DNA from: Clostridia bacterium
Lineage (GTDB): Bacteria; Bacillota; Clostridia; Oscillospirales; Acutalibacteraceae
Direction: 5' to 3'
Length of the DNA stretch: 24,968 bases
Assembly (NCBI GenBank): GCA_900752115.1
Contig: CAADUC010000021.1
Location: 1 to 24,968, forward strand
In this document: one piece after another, positions 1 through 7,131 of the stretch
Position numbering within the stretch: position 1 is the stretch's first letter
Layout: each line of letters opens with the position of its first letter
The notes under the pieces: generated by a model
Databases searched by the model: none
What the model was told of the DNA's origin: nothing
The model's input: only the letters and a program-made list of their open reading frames with translations
Program-made: the position numbers and the translations under genes

Positions 1-1
1 C

Positions 2-36
2 GGCGGGGGGGGGCGTTCCCCCCCCCCTGCCTTTTT
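2..36. terminator. G/C-run hairpin after folC
   Basis: A nine-G run (5-13) faces a ten-C run (18-27), closed by GGC/GCC, followed on the plus strand by TTTTT (32-36). It lies directly beyond the folC stop codon and can fold on either strand. The plus-strand form is a textbook terminator for a gene left of the window. The minus-strand form would end the folate transcript, but its T-tract would fall outside the window. Confidence 0.6.
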
Positions 37-1306
37 ATCTGCCGCTCTTCACTGCCCCGCGGATCTCGCCCATGAGATAGAGCGAGCCGCAGGCGACGAC
101 GGGCGTTCCCCCGCCGCTTTCCTCCAGCGCGCGGCGCACCCCCTCCGCTGCCGTATCGCACGAAACCGCGGGCGCGCCCTTCGCGCGAAGATACGCGCAA
201 AGCTCGTCCGCACCCAGCGCGCGGGGCGAATCCGGCGTCAGGCAGATAAACTCCTTCCCGTACGGCAGCAGCCGGGCAAGCATCGTCTCATAGTCCTTGT
301 CCGCGAGCACGCCGAGCAGAAAGACGACCTTCCGCCCCGGCAGATACACGTCCAGACTGTGCGCGAGCGCTTCAACGCACTGCGGGTTGTGCGCGCCGTC
401 GGCAATGACAGGCGGATCGGCGCGCAGCAGCTCGAACCGCGCTTCCCAGCGCGCCGCGGAAAGCCCCTCGCGCAGCGCGCTCTCCGGGATGTTCCACCCC
501 TTTTCGCGCAGCACGCTCACCGTTTCGATGGCGAGCGCCGCGTTGCGGAGCTGATGCTCTCCGAGCAGATGCAGCGTCAGGTCCTTTTCGTCCTTATAGT
601 CGAACCGCTGCCCGGCGAGCGAGTGGGCGCGCTCCTGCAGCGTGTCAAACGCCGCGCCGCGCCACACCGCGCCGCGTTCGGCGCATATCTCCCGGTATAC
701 CGCGTCCACGGCGGCGTTTACCGGGTACGTCACGGCCGTCGTGCCGGGCTTGATGATCCCGGCCTTCTCCCGCGCGATCTCCGGAAGCGTATGGCCGAGA
801 ATGGCGGTGTGCTCCAGGCCGATGTTCGTAATAACGGCGGCCTCGGGCGAGGGGATCACGTTCGTTGCGTCAAGCCGTCCGCCGAGACCGACCTCGAGCA
901 CCACGGCATCGCATTTCTCCGCCGCGAAATGCCGGAAGCCCATCGCGGTGAGGATCTCAAACTCCGTGGGAGCGTCGGACATGCCATCGGCGGCCTCCTT
1001 CACGGCTTCGGCGGCGCGGCAGAGCGCCGCGTCGGGGATGTCCGCGCCGTTGATGCGGAACCGCTCGTTCACGCGCACAAGGTGCGGGGAGGTGTAAAGC
1101 CCCGTCTTATACCCCGCCGCCGTCAGGATCGAGGCAAGCATCGTGCTCGTCGAGCCCTTGCCGTTCGTCCCGGCGACGTGGATAAATTTCAGGCTGTCCT
1201 GCGGGTTTCCCAGCCGGTGCATCAGCTCGCGCATCCGCTCCAGACCGAGGCGGCTTCCCTTCCAGTCGGTGGCGTGGATAAAAGCGAGCGCTTCGTTAAG
1301 CTCCAT
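35..1306 (-). CDS. folC: Folylpolyglutamate synthase / dihydrofolate synthase
   Basis: This 423-residue protein is a Mur-ligase-like ATP-dependent enzyme that adds glutamate to folates, keeping them in the cell and making them good cofactors. It shows the family P-loop GTNGKGSTS, the TSPHL...NERFRING segment, the EVGLGGRLDATN motif and the C-terminal ADGAHNP motif. Length fits FolC (about 420-430). The start is placed at the ATG at 1306 because GGAGGG lies at the right distance and the protein then begins MELNEALAFI, as family members do. The open frame extends 25 codons upstream, but that part is cysteine/arginine-rich shadow of folT. The start overlaps the folT stop by 11 bp, so the two genes are probably translationally coupled. 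Uptake (FolT) and retention (FolC) of folate are thus made together, under the riboswitch upstream of folT. Confidence 0.95.
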   Translation of the reverse strand: MELNEALAFIHATDWKGSRLGLERMRELMHRLGNPQDSLKFIHVAGTNGKGSTSTMLASILTAAGYKTGLYTSPHLVRVNERFRINGADIPDAALCRAAEAVKEAADGMSDAPTEFEILTAMGFRHFAAEKCDAVVLEVGLGGRLDATNVIPSPEAAVITNIGLEHTAILGHTLPEIAREKAGIIKPGTTAVTYPVNAAVDAVYREICAERGAVWRGAAFDTLQERAHSLAGQRFDYKDEKDLTLHLLGEHQLRNAALAIETVSVLREKGWNIPESALREGLSAARWEARFELLRADPPVIADGAHNPQCVEALAHSLDVYLPGRKVVFLLGVLADKDYETMLARLLPYGKEFICLTPDSPRALGADELCAYLRAKGAPAVSCDTAAEGVRRALEESGGGTPVVACGSLYLMGEIRGAVKSGR

Positions 1307-1835
1307 GTGTTTTCCCTCCCTCTCCGGGCAGCGCGCGGCGCACGCGCGCGCACAGCTTCGGCAGTACAAGGCCGAACACAACGGCTTTCACAATGCACAC
1401 CGCGCCGCGCAGCAGCAGCATGGCCGAGATGAAGCCCGGAAACCAGTAGCCGTAGAGCTTTGCGTCGATGTACATGACGAGCGTGTTGAGCGCCGTGACG
1501 AGCACCTCGGTGGCCACGACGATGCCGACCGTCTGACCGGTCGTGAGCGAAAAGCCGCGGCGCTTGGCGTAAAAGCCGGTCACGAGCCCCGCAAGCGCGT
1601 AGGGCAATATCCAAAGCGGCGTCGTGACCGAAACGCCGTAGCGCAGAAGCTGGTACAAAAGCGTCCCCACGAACCCGACGGCAAGGCCGTCCAGCGGGCC
1701 GAAGAGCAGCGCGCCGAGCAGGATGGGGAAGCTTTCAAAGGTGATCTTGATGCTGTTGAGATCGAGCGCGAGCGCGCCGAGCGCGGCGCACATTGCCGCC
1801 AGCACGGCGTTCAGGGCGAGTTTTCTTGTTTTCAT
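1296..1835 (-). CDS. folT: Folate ECF transporter S component FolT
   Basis: This 179-residue, very hydrophobic protein is the substrate-binding membrane subunit of an energy-coupling-factor importer for folate; it would work with a shared EcfAA'T module encoded elsewhere. Several membrane segments are visible, and the family-typical stretch FESFPILLGALLFGPLDG is followed by a TTPLWILPYAL segment. The start is the ATG at 1835, preceded by AAGGAG; the 25 upstream in-frame codons overlap the riboswitch expression platform and are not protein-like. A THF riboswitch directly upstream strongly supports folate as the substrate. folC follows with an 11-bp overlap. Confidence 0.92.
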   Translation of the reverse strand: MKTRKLALNAVLAAMCAALGALALDLNSIKITFESFPILLGALLFGPLDGLAVGFVGTLLYQLLRYGVSVTTPLWILPYALAGLVTGFYAKRRGFSLTTGQTVGIVVATEVLVTALNTLVMYIDAKLYGYWFPGFISAMLLLRGAVCIVKAVVFGLVLPKLCARVRRALPGEGGKTHGA

Positions 1836-1840
1836 GGCGT

Positions 1841-1987
1841 AAAAAGACTCCTTTCGTGACAGTTGCCACGGAAGGAGCGGTATCCTCGGGTGGCAGCGGA
1901 TGCGGAGCAAAACCGCGCGGCTCTCGCCGCTTCGTCCACGGACAACATCCCATCCCGCGGCACTTTACGCTTTGCACCTACTCTGTC
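1841..1987 (-). ncRNA. Tetrahydrofolate (THF) riboswitch with terminator/SD hairpin
   Basis: On the minus strand the segment matches the THF riboswitch core of folT genes: AGAGTAG, GCGTAAAGTG, GGGATGGGATGTTG, CGAAGCGGC and GCATCCGCTGCC in order. P1 (weak) pairs 1987-1983 with 1896-1892. P2 pairs GGTGCAAA with TTTGCTCC through one U-U mismatch. P3 is GCCGC/GCGGC around a GTCC/GGAC hairpin. The expression platform is a stem of CTCCTT (1877-1872) plus CGTG (1870-1867) with CACG (1858-1855) plus AAGGAG (1853-1848), followed by TTTTT (1845-1841). It is a terminator that also buries the folT ribosome binding site. TGCCAC (1895-1890), part of the P1 strand, can pair instead with GTGGCA (1869-1864) in that hairpin, giving a ligand-dependent switch that would turn folT-folC off when THF is plentiful. 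Confidence 0.88.
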
Positions 1988-2007
1988 ATGTGTTTTCTGA
2001 ATTGAAT

Positions 2008-2862
2008 TTATTTTATCCGGCGCGCCGCGGCTTTTGCCGTGTGCGCGGCCAGTACCGCCGTGGTGAGCGCGCCGACGCCGCCCGGCACGGGCGTAACGGC
2101 GCGAACGACGCCATCCGCTTCGGCGAGAGCAACATCGCCGCAGAGCTTCTGCGTCTCTTCGTTATAGTGTATGCCGACGTCGATGACCGTCTGTCCGGCG
2201 CGGAAATACGCCGCGTCGACGCTCTCGCGCCGCCCGGCCGCGGCGACGAGGATGTCCGCTTCGCGCGCAAGGCCCGCTGCGTTTTCGGTCTTTGAGTGGC
2301 AGAGCGTCACCGTTGCGCCGCGGTGCAGCAGCAGCATTGCCGCCGGACGTCCGACGACGAGGCTCCGCCCGAGCACGACGGCGCGCTTCCCCTCGATGGG
2401 AATTTCATAATAGTCCAGCAGCTCCAGCACCGCCTGCGCCGTGCAGGGGGCAAAGCCCTCGTCCGTCCCGGCGTACACCGCGGCGAGAGAGCCCTCCGCC
2501 GCGCCGTCCACGTCCTTTTCCGGCGCGATGGCGCGCAGTATGCGTGCCTCGTCCAGCGCCGCAGGCAGCGGGCGCAGCAGCAGTATGCCGTGTACCGATG
2601 TATCGGCGCTCAGGGAGCGCAGCGTTTCTTCGAGCGCTTCGCCGGAAACATTCTCCGGCAGAGAGACGCACCGCGTTTCGATACCCACGGCGGCGCAGCG
2701 CTTCACCGCCGCCCGCTCGTAGGAGAGATCGTCCTCGCGCGCTCCAAGGCGCACGATGGCGAGCGTCGGGACGACGCCCTTTTCGCGCAGGCCGGATACG
2801 AGCTGCGCCGTTTTTTCATTGAGCGCGGCAGCAGCGGGCGCGCCGCGGAGAAGCATGCTCAT
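2008..2862 (-). CDS. folD: Methylenetetrahydrofolate dehydrogenase FolD (probably dehydrogenase only)
   Basis: This 284-residue protein is a FolD-family enzyme interconverting methylene- and methenyl-THF with NAD(P). The N-terminal catalytic domain carries Y48 and the KDVDG motif (116-120). The Rossmann domain shows VVLGRSLVVGRPAAMLLL, and the C-terminal signature TPVPGGVGALT is intact. The general base of the usual YxxxK motif is replaced: Y48 is followed at +4 by A52, and only the second lysine (K54) is kept. The glutamine in the normal GILVQLPLP strand is L96 (GILLLRPLP). In characterised bifunctional FolD/MTHFD1 enzymes both residues serve the cyclohydrolase reaction. The inference is a monofunctional dehydrogenase backed up by FchA next door. 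The start overlaps the fchA stop as ATGA. An alternative ATG lies two codons in. Confidence 0.9.
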   Translation of the reverse strand: MSMLLRGAPAAAALNEKTAQLVSGLREKGVVPTLAIVRLGAREDDLSYERAAVKRCAAVGIETRCVSLPENVSGEALEETLRSLSADTSVHGILLLRPLPAALDEARILRAIAPEKDVDGAAEGSLAAVYAGTDEGFAPCTAQAVLELLDYYEIPIEGKRAVVLGRSLVVGRPAAMLLLHRGATVTLCHSKTENAAGLAREADILVAAAGRRESVDAAYFRAGQTVIDVGIHYNEETQKLCGDVALAEADGVVRAVTPVPGGVGALTTAVLAAHTAKAAARRIK

Positions 2863-3479
2863 CGCGCGAGCCTCCCGTATACATCGTTATAGATCTTTTC
2901 GGCCTGCCGCGCGTACTTATCCACGAGCGCGTGAGCCTTCGCGTCGAGCGCGGCGGCGCGCGCCCGATCCTGCATCAGCCGCGTATTGACGCGCACGTTG
3001 ATCTCCGCGCCGCGAAGCGCCGCGAGAGCGAGAGCCGCGCCGACCGCGGCGTCCGAGACCGCGATGGGGCTTCCCATGTCGGCAAAGCCGCGCAGCAGCT
3101 CCACCGTCCGCCCGGTAAGCTCCAGCACCTCCATCGGCGGCGCGGCGGCGGCGGTGAGACACGCCTCGAGCGTTTCGGCCCGCTGCGGGTCGCCCTTCGG
3201 TATCGCGTAGGCCTTCGCCAGCGGCGCGAGCGCCGCGGCGTCCTTTTCCACGCAATCTAAAAGCCGGCCCCGGAGCGTTTCCGCCTCGTCGAGCAGCTCA
3301 CGCAGTATCGGCTCGACGGCGGCGTATTTTTCCTTTCCGACGGTGAGCTCCCCCACCATGCCGCCGAGCGCGGCGGCGAGCGATCCGGCAAGCGCGCTTG
3401 CGCTGCCGCCGCCCGGCACAGACGCCTTGGACGCGAGCGAGGCGGTAAAATCATTCACGCTTTTGCGGAGCATTTCCAT
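2859..3479 (-). CDS. fchA: Methenyltetrahydrofolate cyclohydrolase FchA (cyclodeaminase-like)
   Basis: This 206-residue protein belongs to the formiminotransferase-cyclodeaminase family. Stand-alone clostridial members act as methenyl-THF cyclohydrolase (or formimino-THF cyclodeaminase). The hallmark glycine-rich segment SVPGGGSASALAGSLAAALG lies near residues 18-37 and is followed by MVGELTVGKEKY. The rest is helical and alanine-rich, as expected. Start is the ATG at 3479, two bases after the fhs stop; an ATG at 3473 is also possible, and the ribosome site is weak (GGGG), suggesting coupling to fhs. It overlaps folD by 4 bp. Its position between fhs and a FolD that lacks cyclohydrolase residues makes a cyclohydrolase role the best inference. 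Confidence 0.88.
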   Translation of the reverse strand: MEMLRKSVNDFTASLASKASVPGGGSASALAGSLAAALGGMVGELTVGKEKYAAVEPILRELLDEAETLRGRLLDCVEKDAAALAPLAKAYAIPKGDPQRAETLEACLTAAAAPPMEVLELTGRTVELLRGFADMGSPIAVSDAAVGAALALAALRGAEINVRVNTRLMQDRARAAALDAKAHALVDKYARQAEKIYNDVYGRLAR

Positions 3480-3481
3480 TC

Positions 3482-5149
3482 TTAAAACATCCCCGTAATG
3501 ACGCCGTTTTCGTCCACGTCGATCCGCTCGGCGGCGGGCGACTTCGGCAGACCCGGCATCGTCATAATATTGCCCGTGAGCGCGACGAGAAAGCCCGCGC
3601 CCGCCGAGACACGGATCTCCCGCACCGTCACGGTGAAGCCCTCCGGCGCACCGCGTTTTGCCGCGTCGTCCGAAAAGCTGTACTGCGTTTTGGCAACGCA
3701 CACCGGCAGCGCCCCGAAGCCGAGCGCCGTGAGCCGCGCGGCCTGCTTTTTTGCCTCCGGCGTGAGAACAGCGCCGTCCGCGCGGTACACGTTCCGGCAG
3801 AGAGCGTCCAGCCGCTCCTCGATCGTGCCGTCAAGATCATAGGCAAAGCGGAACTCGTTTTTCTCCTCGCAGAGCCGCACGACCTCGGCCGCGAGCGCTT
3901 CGCCGCCCGCGCCGCCGCGCGCCCACACGTCGCTCCGCACGGCTTTGACGCCGAGCGCGGCGCATTTCTCCGCCACGAGCGCGAGCTCCGCTTCCGTGTC
4001 CGTCGGGAAAACGTTCACCGCCACGACGCACGGGAGGCCGAATACATTTTTGATATTGTCCGCATGGCGCAGGAGATTCGGAAGGCCTTTTTCGAGCGCT
4101 TCGAGATTTTCCGCGCCGAGCGCGTCCTTCTCCGCGCCGCCGTGGTATTTGAGCGCGCGCACCGTCGCAACGATCACGACGGCGTGGGGGCGCAGATCTG
4201 CCAGACGGCACTTGATGTCAAAGAACTTTTCCGCGCCGAGATCGGCGGCGAAGCCCGCCTCGGTGACGGTATAGTCCGCGAGCTTTTGCGCCATGCGCGT
4301 GGCGAGCACGCTGTTGCAGCCGTGGGCGATATTCGCAAACGGGCCGCCGTGGACGAGCACGGGCGTTCCCTCGAGCGTCTGGACAAGGTTGGGGCAGAGC
4401 GCATCGCGCAGCAGCGCGGTCATTGCGCCCTCGGCTCTGAGATCGTGCGCCGTAACGGGCGCGCCGTCATAGGTATACCCCACGATGATGCGGCCGAGCC
4501 GCGCCCTGAGATCCAAAAGGCTCTCCGCGAGACAGAACACCGCCATGATCTCGCTCGCCACGGTGATGTCAAACCCGTCCTCGCGCGGGCAGCCGTTCGC
4601 TCTGCCGCCGAGCCCGTCCACAACGTGCCGCAGCTGCCGGTCGTTCATGTCGACGCAGCGCTTCCACGTGATCTGCTTCGGGTCGATCCCGAGGGCGTTG
4701 CCCTGCTGGATGTGGTTATCGAGCAGCGCCGCGAGCAGGTTGTTGGCAGCGCCGATGGCGTGAAAATCGCCGGTAAAATGAAGGTTTATGTCCTCCATCG
4801 GGACGATCTGGGCATAGCCGCCGCCGGTCGCACCGCCCTTAATGCCGAACACCGGCCCCAGCGACGGCTCGCGCAGCGCGGCGAGCGCGTTTTTTCCGCA
4901 GCGGCGGAGCGCATCGGTAAGGCCGATGGAGGTCGTAGTCTTTCCCTCGCCCGCGGGTGTCGGCGTGATGGCCGTGACGAGAATGAGCTTTCCGTCCGGC
5001 GCGGCGGCCTTTTCGCGCAGCAGGTCGAGAGAAATTTTCGCCTTGTGTCTGCCGTAAGGCTCAACGTATGCTTCGCCGATGCCCGCAGCCGCGGCGATCT
5101 CGGAAATATTTTTCAGCGCGCACTTGTGCGCGATCTCGATATCGGTCAT
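3482..5149 (-). CDS. fhs: Formate-tetrahydrofolate ligase
   Basis: This 555-residue cytoplasmic enzyme joins formate to THF using ATP, giving 10-formyl-THF for purine and one-carbon metabolism or acetogenic/glycine pathways. The P-loop-like [13 protein letters not shown] lies at residues 63-75. The signature [19 protein letters not shown] follows, then [46 protein letters not shown] and [16 protein letters not shown]. The length is typical for the family. The start at 5149 has GGGAGGG six bases upstream and begins [10 protein letters not shown]; longer in-frame extension crosses the promoter and is not coding. It is the first gene of fhs-fchA-folD, followed at 2 bp by fchA. Confidence 0.97.
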   Translation of the reverse strand: MTDIEIAHKCALKNISEIAAAAGIGEAYVEPYGRHKAKISLDLLREKAAAPDGKLILVTAITPTPAGEGKTTTSIGLTDALRRCGKNALAALREPSLGPVFGIKGGATGGGYAQIVPMEDINLHFTGDFHAIGAANNLLAALLDNHIQQGNALGIDPKQITWKRCVDMNDRQLRHVVDGLGGRANGCPREDGFDITVASEIMAVFCLAESLLDLRARLGRIIVGYTYDGAPVTAHDLRAEGAMTALLRDALCPNLVQTLEGTPVLVHGGPFANIAHGCNSVLATRMAQKLADYTVTEAGFAADLGAEKFFDIKCRLADLRPHAVVIVATVRALKYHGGAEKDALGAENLEALEKGLPNLLRHADNIKNVFGLPCVVAVNVFPTDTEAELALVAEKCAALGVKAVRSDVWARGGAGGEALAAEVVRLCEEKNEFRFAYDLDGTIEERLDALCRNVYRADGAVLTPEAKKQAARLTALGFGALPVCVAKTQYSFSDDAAKRGAPEGFTVTVREIRVSAGAGFLVALTGNIMTMPGLPKSPAAERIDVDENGVITGMF

Positions 5150-5179
5150 CCGGATCCCTCCCCATATACAAACAGAGTC

Positions 5180-5208
5180 AGTATACAGTATTCCCGTCCT
5201 TTTTTCAA
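5180..5208 (-). promoter_or_regulatory. Sigma-A promoter of the fhs operon
   Basis: TTGAAA (5208-5203) and TATACT (5185-5180) are separated by 17 bp on the minus strand and lie 30-60 bp before the fhs start. No equally good promoter is seen before fchA, folD or folT, so this may drive the entire folate module. Confidence 0.75.
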
Positions 5209-5243
5209 ATGTTTTCCGCGCAGGAGGCGGGGCTGTCATGCAT

Positions 5244-5271
5244 TTGCATCCAACGGAAAATCTGTTATAAT
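5244..5271 (+). promoter_or_regulatory. Sigma-A promoter of the M50 protease gene
   Basis: TTGCAT (5244-5249) and a perfect TATAAT (5266-5271) are separated by 16 bp, 22 bp before the M50 ATG. It diverges from the fhs promoter within a 145-bp intergenic space. Confidence 0.75.
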
Positions 5272-5293
5272 AAAAATATGGGCAGGTGATAGT

Positions 5294-6415
5294 ATGGACA
5301 AAAAGGAAAAGAAGCCGCAAAGCGGTACATCGGGGACGATCCTCTCGGCCGTCCTTTCCATGGCGCTCGGTGCCTGCCTCGGCTGTGTGGGCATTAAGGA
5401 CGGGAACTTTCCCGGCCGCTTCCTCTTCCTGTTTCTCGGGTTCTGCATCTCCATCGCCTTGCAGATCATCCTGCACGAGACCGGCCATTTGATCGGCGGG
5501 CTGCTGACAGGCTATAAATTCTGCTCCTTCCGCATCGGGAATCTCCAATTGCAGCGCGAAAACGGTGCGCTTCGCTTCCGCCGCCTGAAGCTCGCCGGGA
5601 CGGGCGGGCAGTGCCTGATGACGCCGCCGGAGCCCGTGGACGGGAAAATTCCGGTGATGCTTTATAATCTCGCGGGGCCGCTTATGAATCTGCTCGCCGC
5701 GCTTCTCGCCCTCGGCGGGTACTTCCTCTCCGGCGGCGGCAGCGTGGGCGCGTCTCTGCTCTTTCTATTTGCGTTCGCGGGGCTTTATCTCGCGCTCACG
5801 AACGGCATCCCGCTCCGGCTCGGGCCGATCGACAACGACGGCAAAAACGCCTTCTCCCTGCGCCGCGATCCGGAGGCCATGCGCGCCTTTTATCTGCAGA
5901 TGGCCGTAAACAGCCGCCAGACGGAGGGCGAGCGCCTGCGCGATATGCCGGACGAATGGTTTGTCATGCCGTCGGACGAGGCAATGCAGAACGCCCTCGT
6001 CGCCGCAACCGGCGTTTTCTGCTGCAGCCGCCTCATGGACGAGCACCGCTTCGCCGAGGCGCACGAGGCGATGTCGCGCCTGCTCTCCGGCGGGGCGAAC
6101 CTCGTCGGGCTCTACCGCGCGCTTTTGCTGTGCGACGAGATGTATCTGGAGCTCCTCGGCGAAAACCGCCGCGGCACGGTCGATGCGATGCTCACAAAGC
6201 CGCAGCGCCGCTTCATGCGCCAGATGAAGGATTTCCCCAGTGTGCTGCGCACCGGATACGCCCTCGCCCTGCTGCACGACGGCAACAAAGAGCGCGCCGC
6301 CCTGCTGCGCGGCCGGTTTGAAAAGATCGCTGCGGCCTACCCGTATCAGGGTGATATCGAGCAGGAACGCTCGCTTCTCGCGCTCGCGGACGGGAAAATT
6401 CAAAATATCGGATAA
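5294..6415 (+). CDS. M50 (site-2-protease-like) membrane metalloprotease
   Basis: This 373-residue protein has two N-terminal membrane segments (about 14-34 and 41-60) running into the zinc site HETGH (61-65). Further hydrophobic segments follow at about 120-175. The second conserved element NLAGPLMN (125-132) is the NxxPxxN-type motif, and [10 protein letters not shown] (177-186) supplies the aspartate third ligand typical of site-2 proteases. The C-terminal ~170 residues are soluble and helical, possibly a repeat-like sensor or substrate-docking domain. The start at 5294 has AGGTGAT upstream. The gene lies 10 bp before a TetR-family regulator and is probably co-transcribed with it. Substrate unknown; it is not close to SpoIVFB or RseP in architecture. 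Confidence 0.8.
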   Translation: MDKKEKKPQSGTSGTILSAVLSMALGACLGCVGIKDGNFPGRFLFLFLGFCISIALQIILHETGHLIGGLLTGYKFCSFRIGNLQLQRENGALRFRRLKLAGTGGQCLMTPPEPVDGKIPVMLYNLAGPLMNLLAALLALGGYFLSGGGSVGASLLFLFAFAGLYLALTNGIPLRLGPIDNDGKNAFSLRRDPEAMRAFYLQMAVNSRQTEGERLRDMPDEWFVMPSDEAMQNALVAATGVFCCSRLMDEHRFAEAHEAMSRLLSGGANLVGLYRALLLCDEMYLELLGENRRGTVDAMLTKPQRRFMRQMKDFPSVLRTGYALALLHDGNKERAALLRGRFEKIAAAYPYQGDIEQERSLLALADGKIQNIG

Positions 6416-6425
6416 GGAGAACGCC

Positions 6426-6980
6426 ATGTCACAGGTAACAAAGCGGGCGCTCGAGCAGTCGCTCAAAAATCTGCTGCTCAAAAAGCCGCTCACGAAGATC
6501 ACCATCAACGACATTGCCGAGGACTGCGGCATCAACCGCATGACGTTTTACTACCACTTCAAGGACATTTACGATCTCGTGGAGTGGTCATGTCTGGAAG
6601 ACGCGCGCCGCGCGCTCGAGGAGAAGAAAACGCACGACACCTGGCAGCAGGGCCTCCTGCAGATCTTCGAGGCCGTGCGGCAGAATAAGCCGTTCATTCT
6701 GAACGTCTACCGCTGTGTGGACCGCGAGCAGGTCGAGCGGTATCTCCGCCCGCCCGTGGACCATCTCATTCTCGGCGTGATCGACGAGCAGTCCGCCGCC
6801 ATGACCGTCCGCGATGAGGACAAGGCGTTCATCGCGCAGGTCTACGGCTACATTTTCATCGGCATCATGCTCGACTGGATCCGCGACGGCATGACCGAGG
6901 AGCCGGAGAAGATTGTTGACCGGCTCGCGCTTCTCATCCACGATTCGATCCGCGAAGCGCTCGCGCGCTTCAAAATTTAA
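6426..6980 (+). CDS. TetR/AcrR-family transcriptional regulator
   Basis: This 184-residue protein has an N-terminal TetR-type helix-turn-helix at about residues 24-52 (ITINDIAEDCGINRMTFYYHF), which fits the family signature closely. The C-terminal ligand domain resembles DhaS-like TetR proteins (GYIFIGIMLDWIRDGM). A strong AAGGAG lies 6 bp before the start. It sits 10 bp behind the M50 gene and upstream of oleate hydratase on the same strand, separated from it by a hairpin. Control of the M50 gene and/or oleate hydratase is plausible, but no clear operator was seen. Confidence 0.85.
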   Translation: MSQVTKRALEQSLKNLLLKKPLTKITINDIAEDCGINRMTFYYHFKDIYDLVEWSCLEDARRALEEKKTHDTWQQGLLQIFEAVRQNKPFILNVYRCVDREQVERYLRPPVDHLILGVIDEQSAAMTVRDEDKAFIAQVYGYIFIGIMLDWIRDGMTEEPEKIVDRLALLIHDSIREALARFKI

Positions 6981-7016
6981 GCAAATTCTCCGGTTTGATG
7001 AAAAACTTTACACTTT

Positions 7017-7058
7017 GCGCCCCCGTGATAAAACCCTTATCACGGGGGCGCTTCTGTT
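7017..7058 (+). terminator. Terminator after the TetR gene
   Basis: A perfect 15-bp stem (7017-7031 with 7037-7051) with a five-base loop is followed by the T-rich TTCTGTTT. It ends the M50-TetR transcript and separates it from oleate hydratase. Confidence 0.8.
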
Positions 7059-7131
7059 TATGGTAAATAAAATTCTTTGGGGTAATATAAGGCCATCAAA
7101 AGAAAAACAAATCTCACAGGAGGTCAATATT

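Noticed and set aside
5..27. G-quadruplex at the G9/C10 runs
   Set aside because: The G-run and C-run are complementary and fold more simply as a hairpin; only one G-run exists per strand.
4064..5293. Long in-frame extension upstream of the M50 gene
   Set aside because: It runs antisense through fhs and across the divergent promoters; the promoter and SD place the start at 5294.
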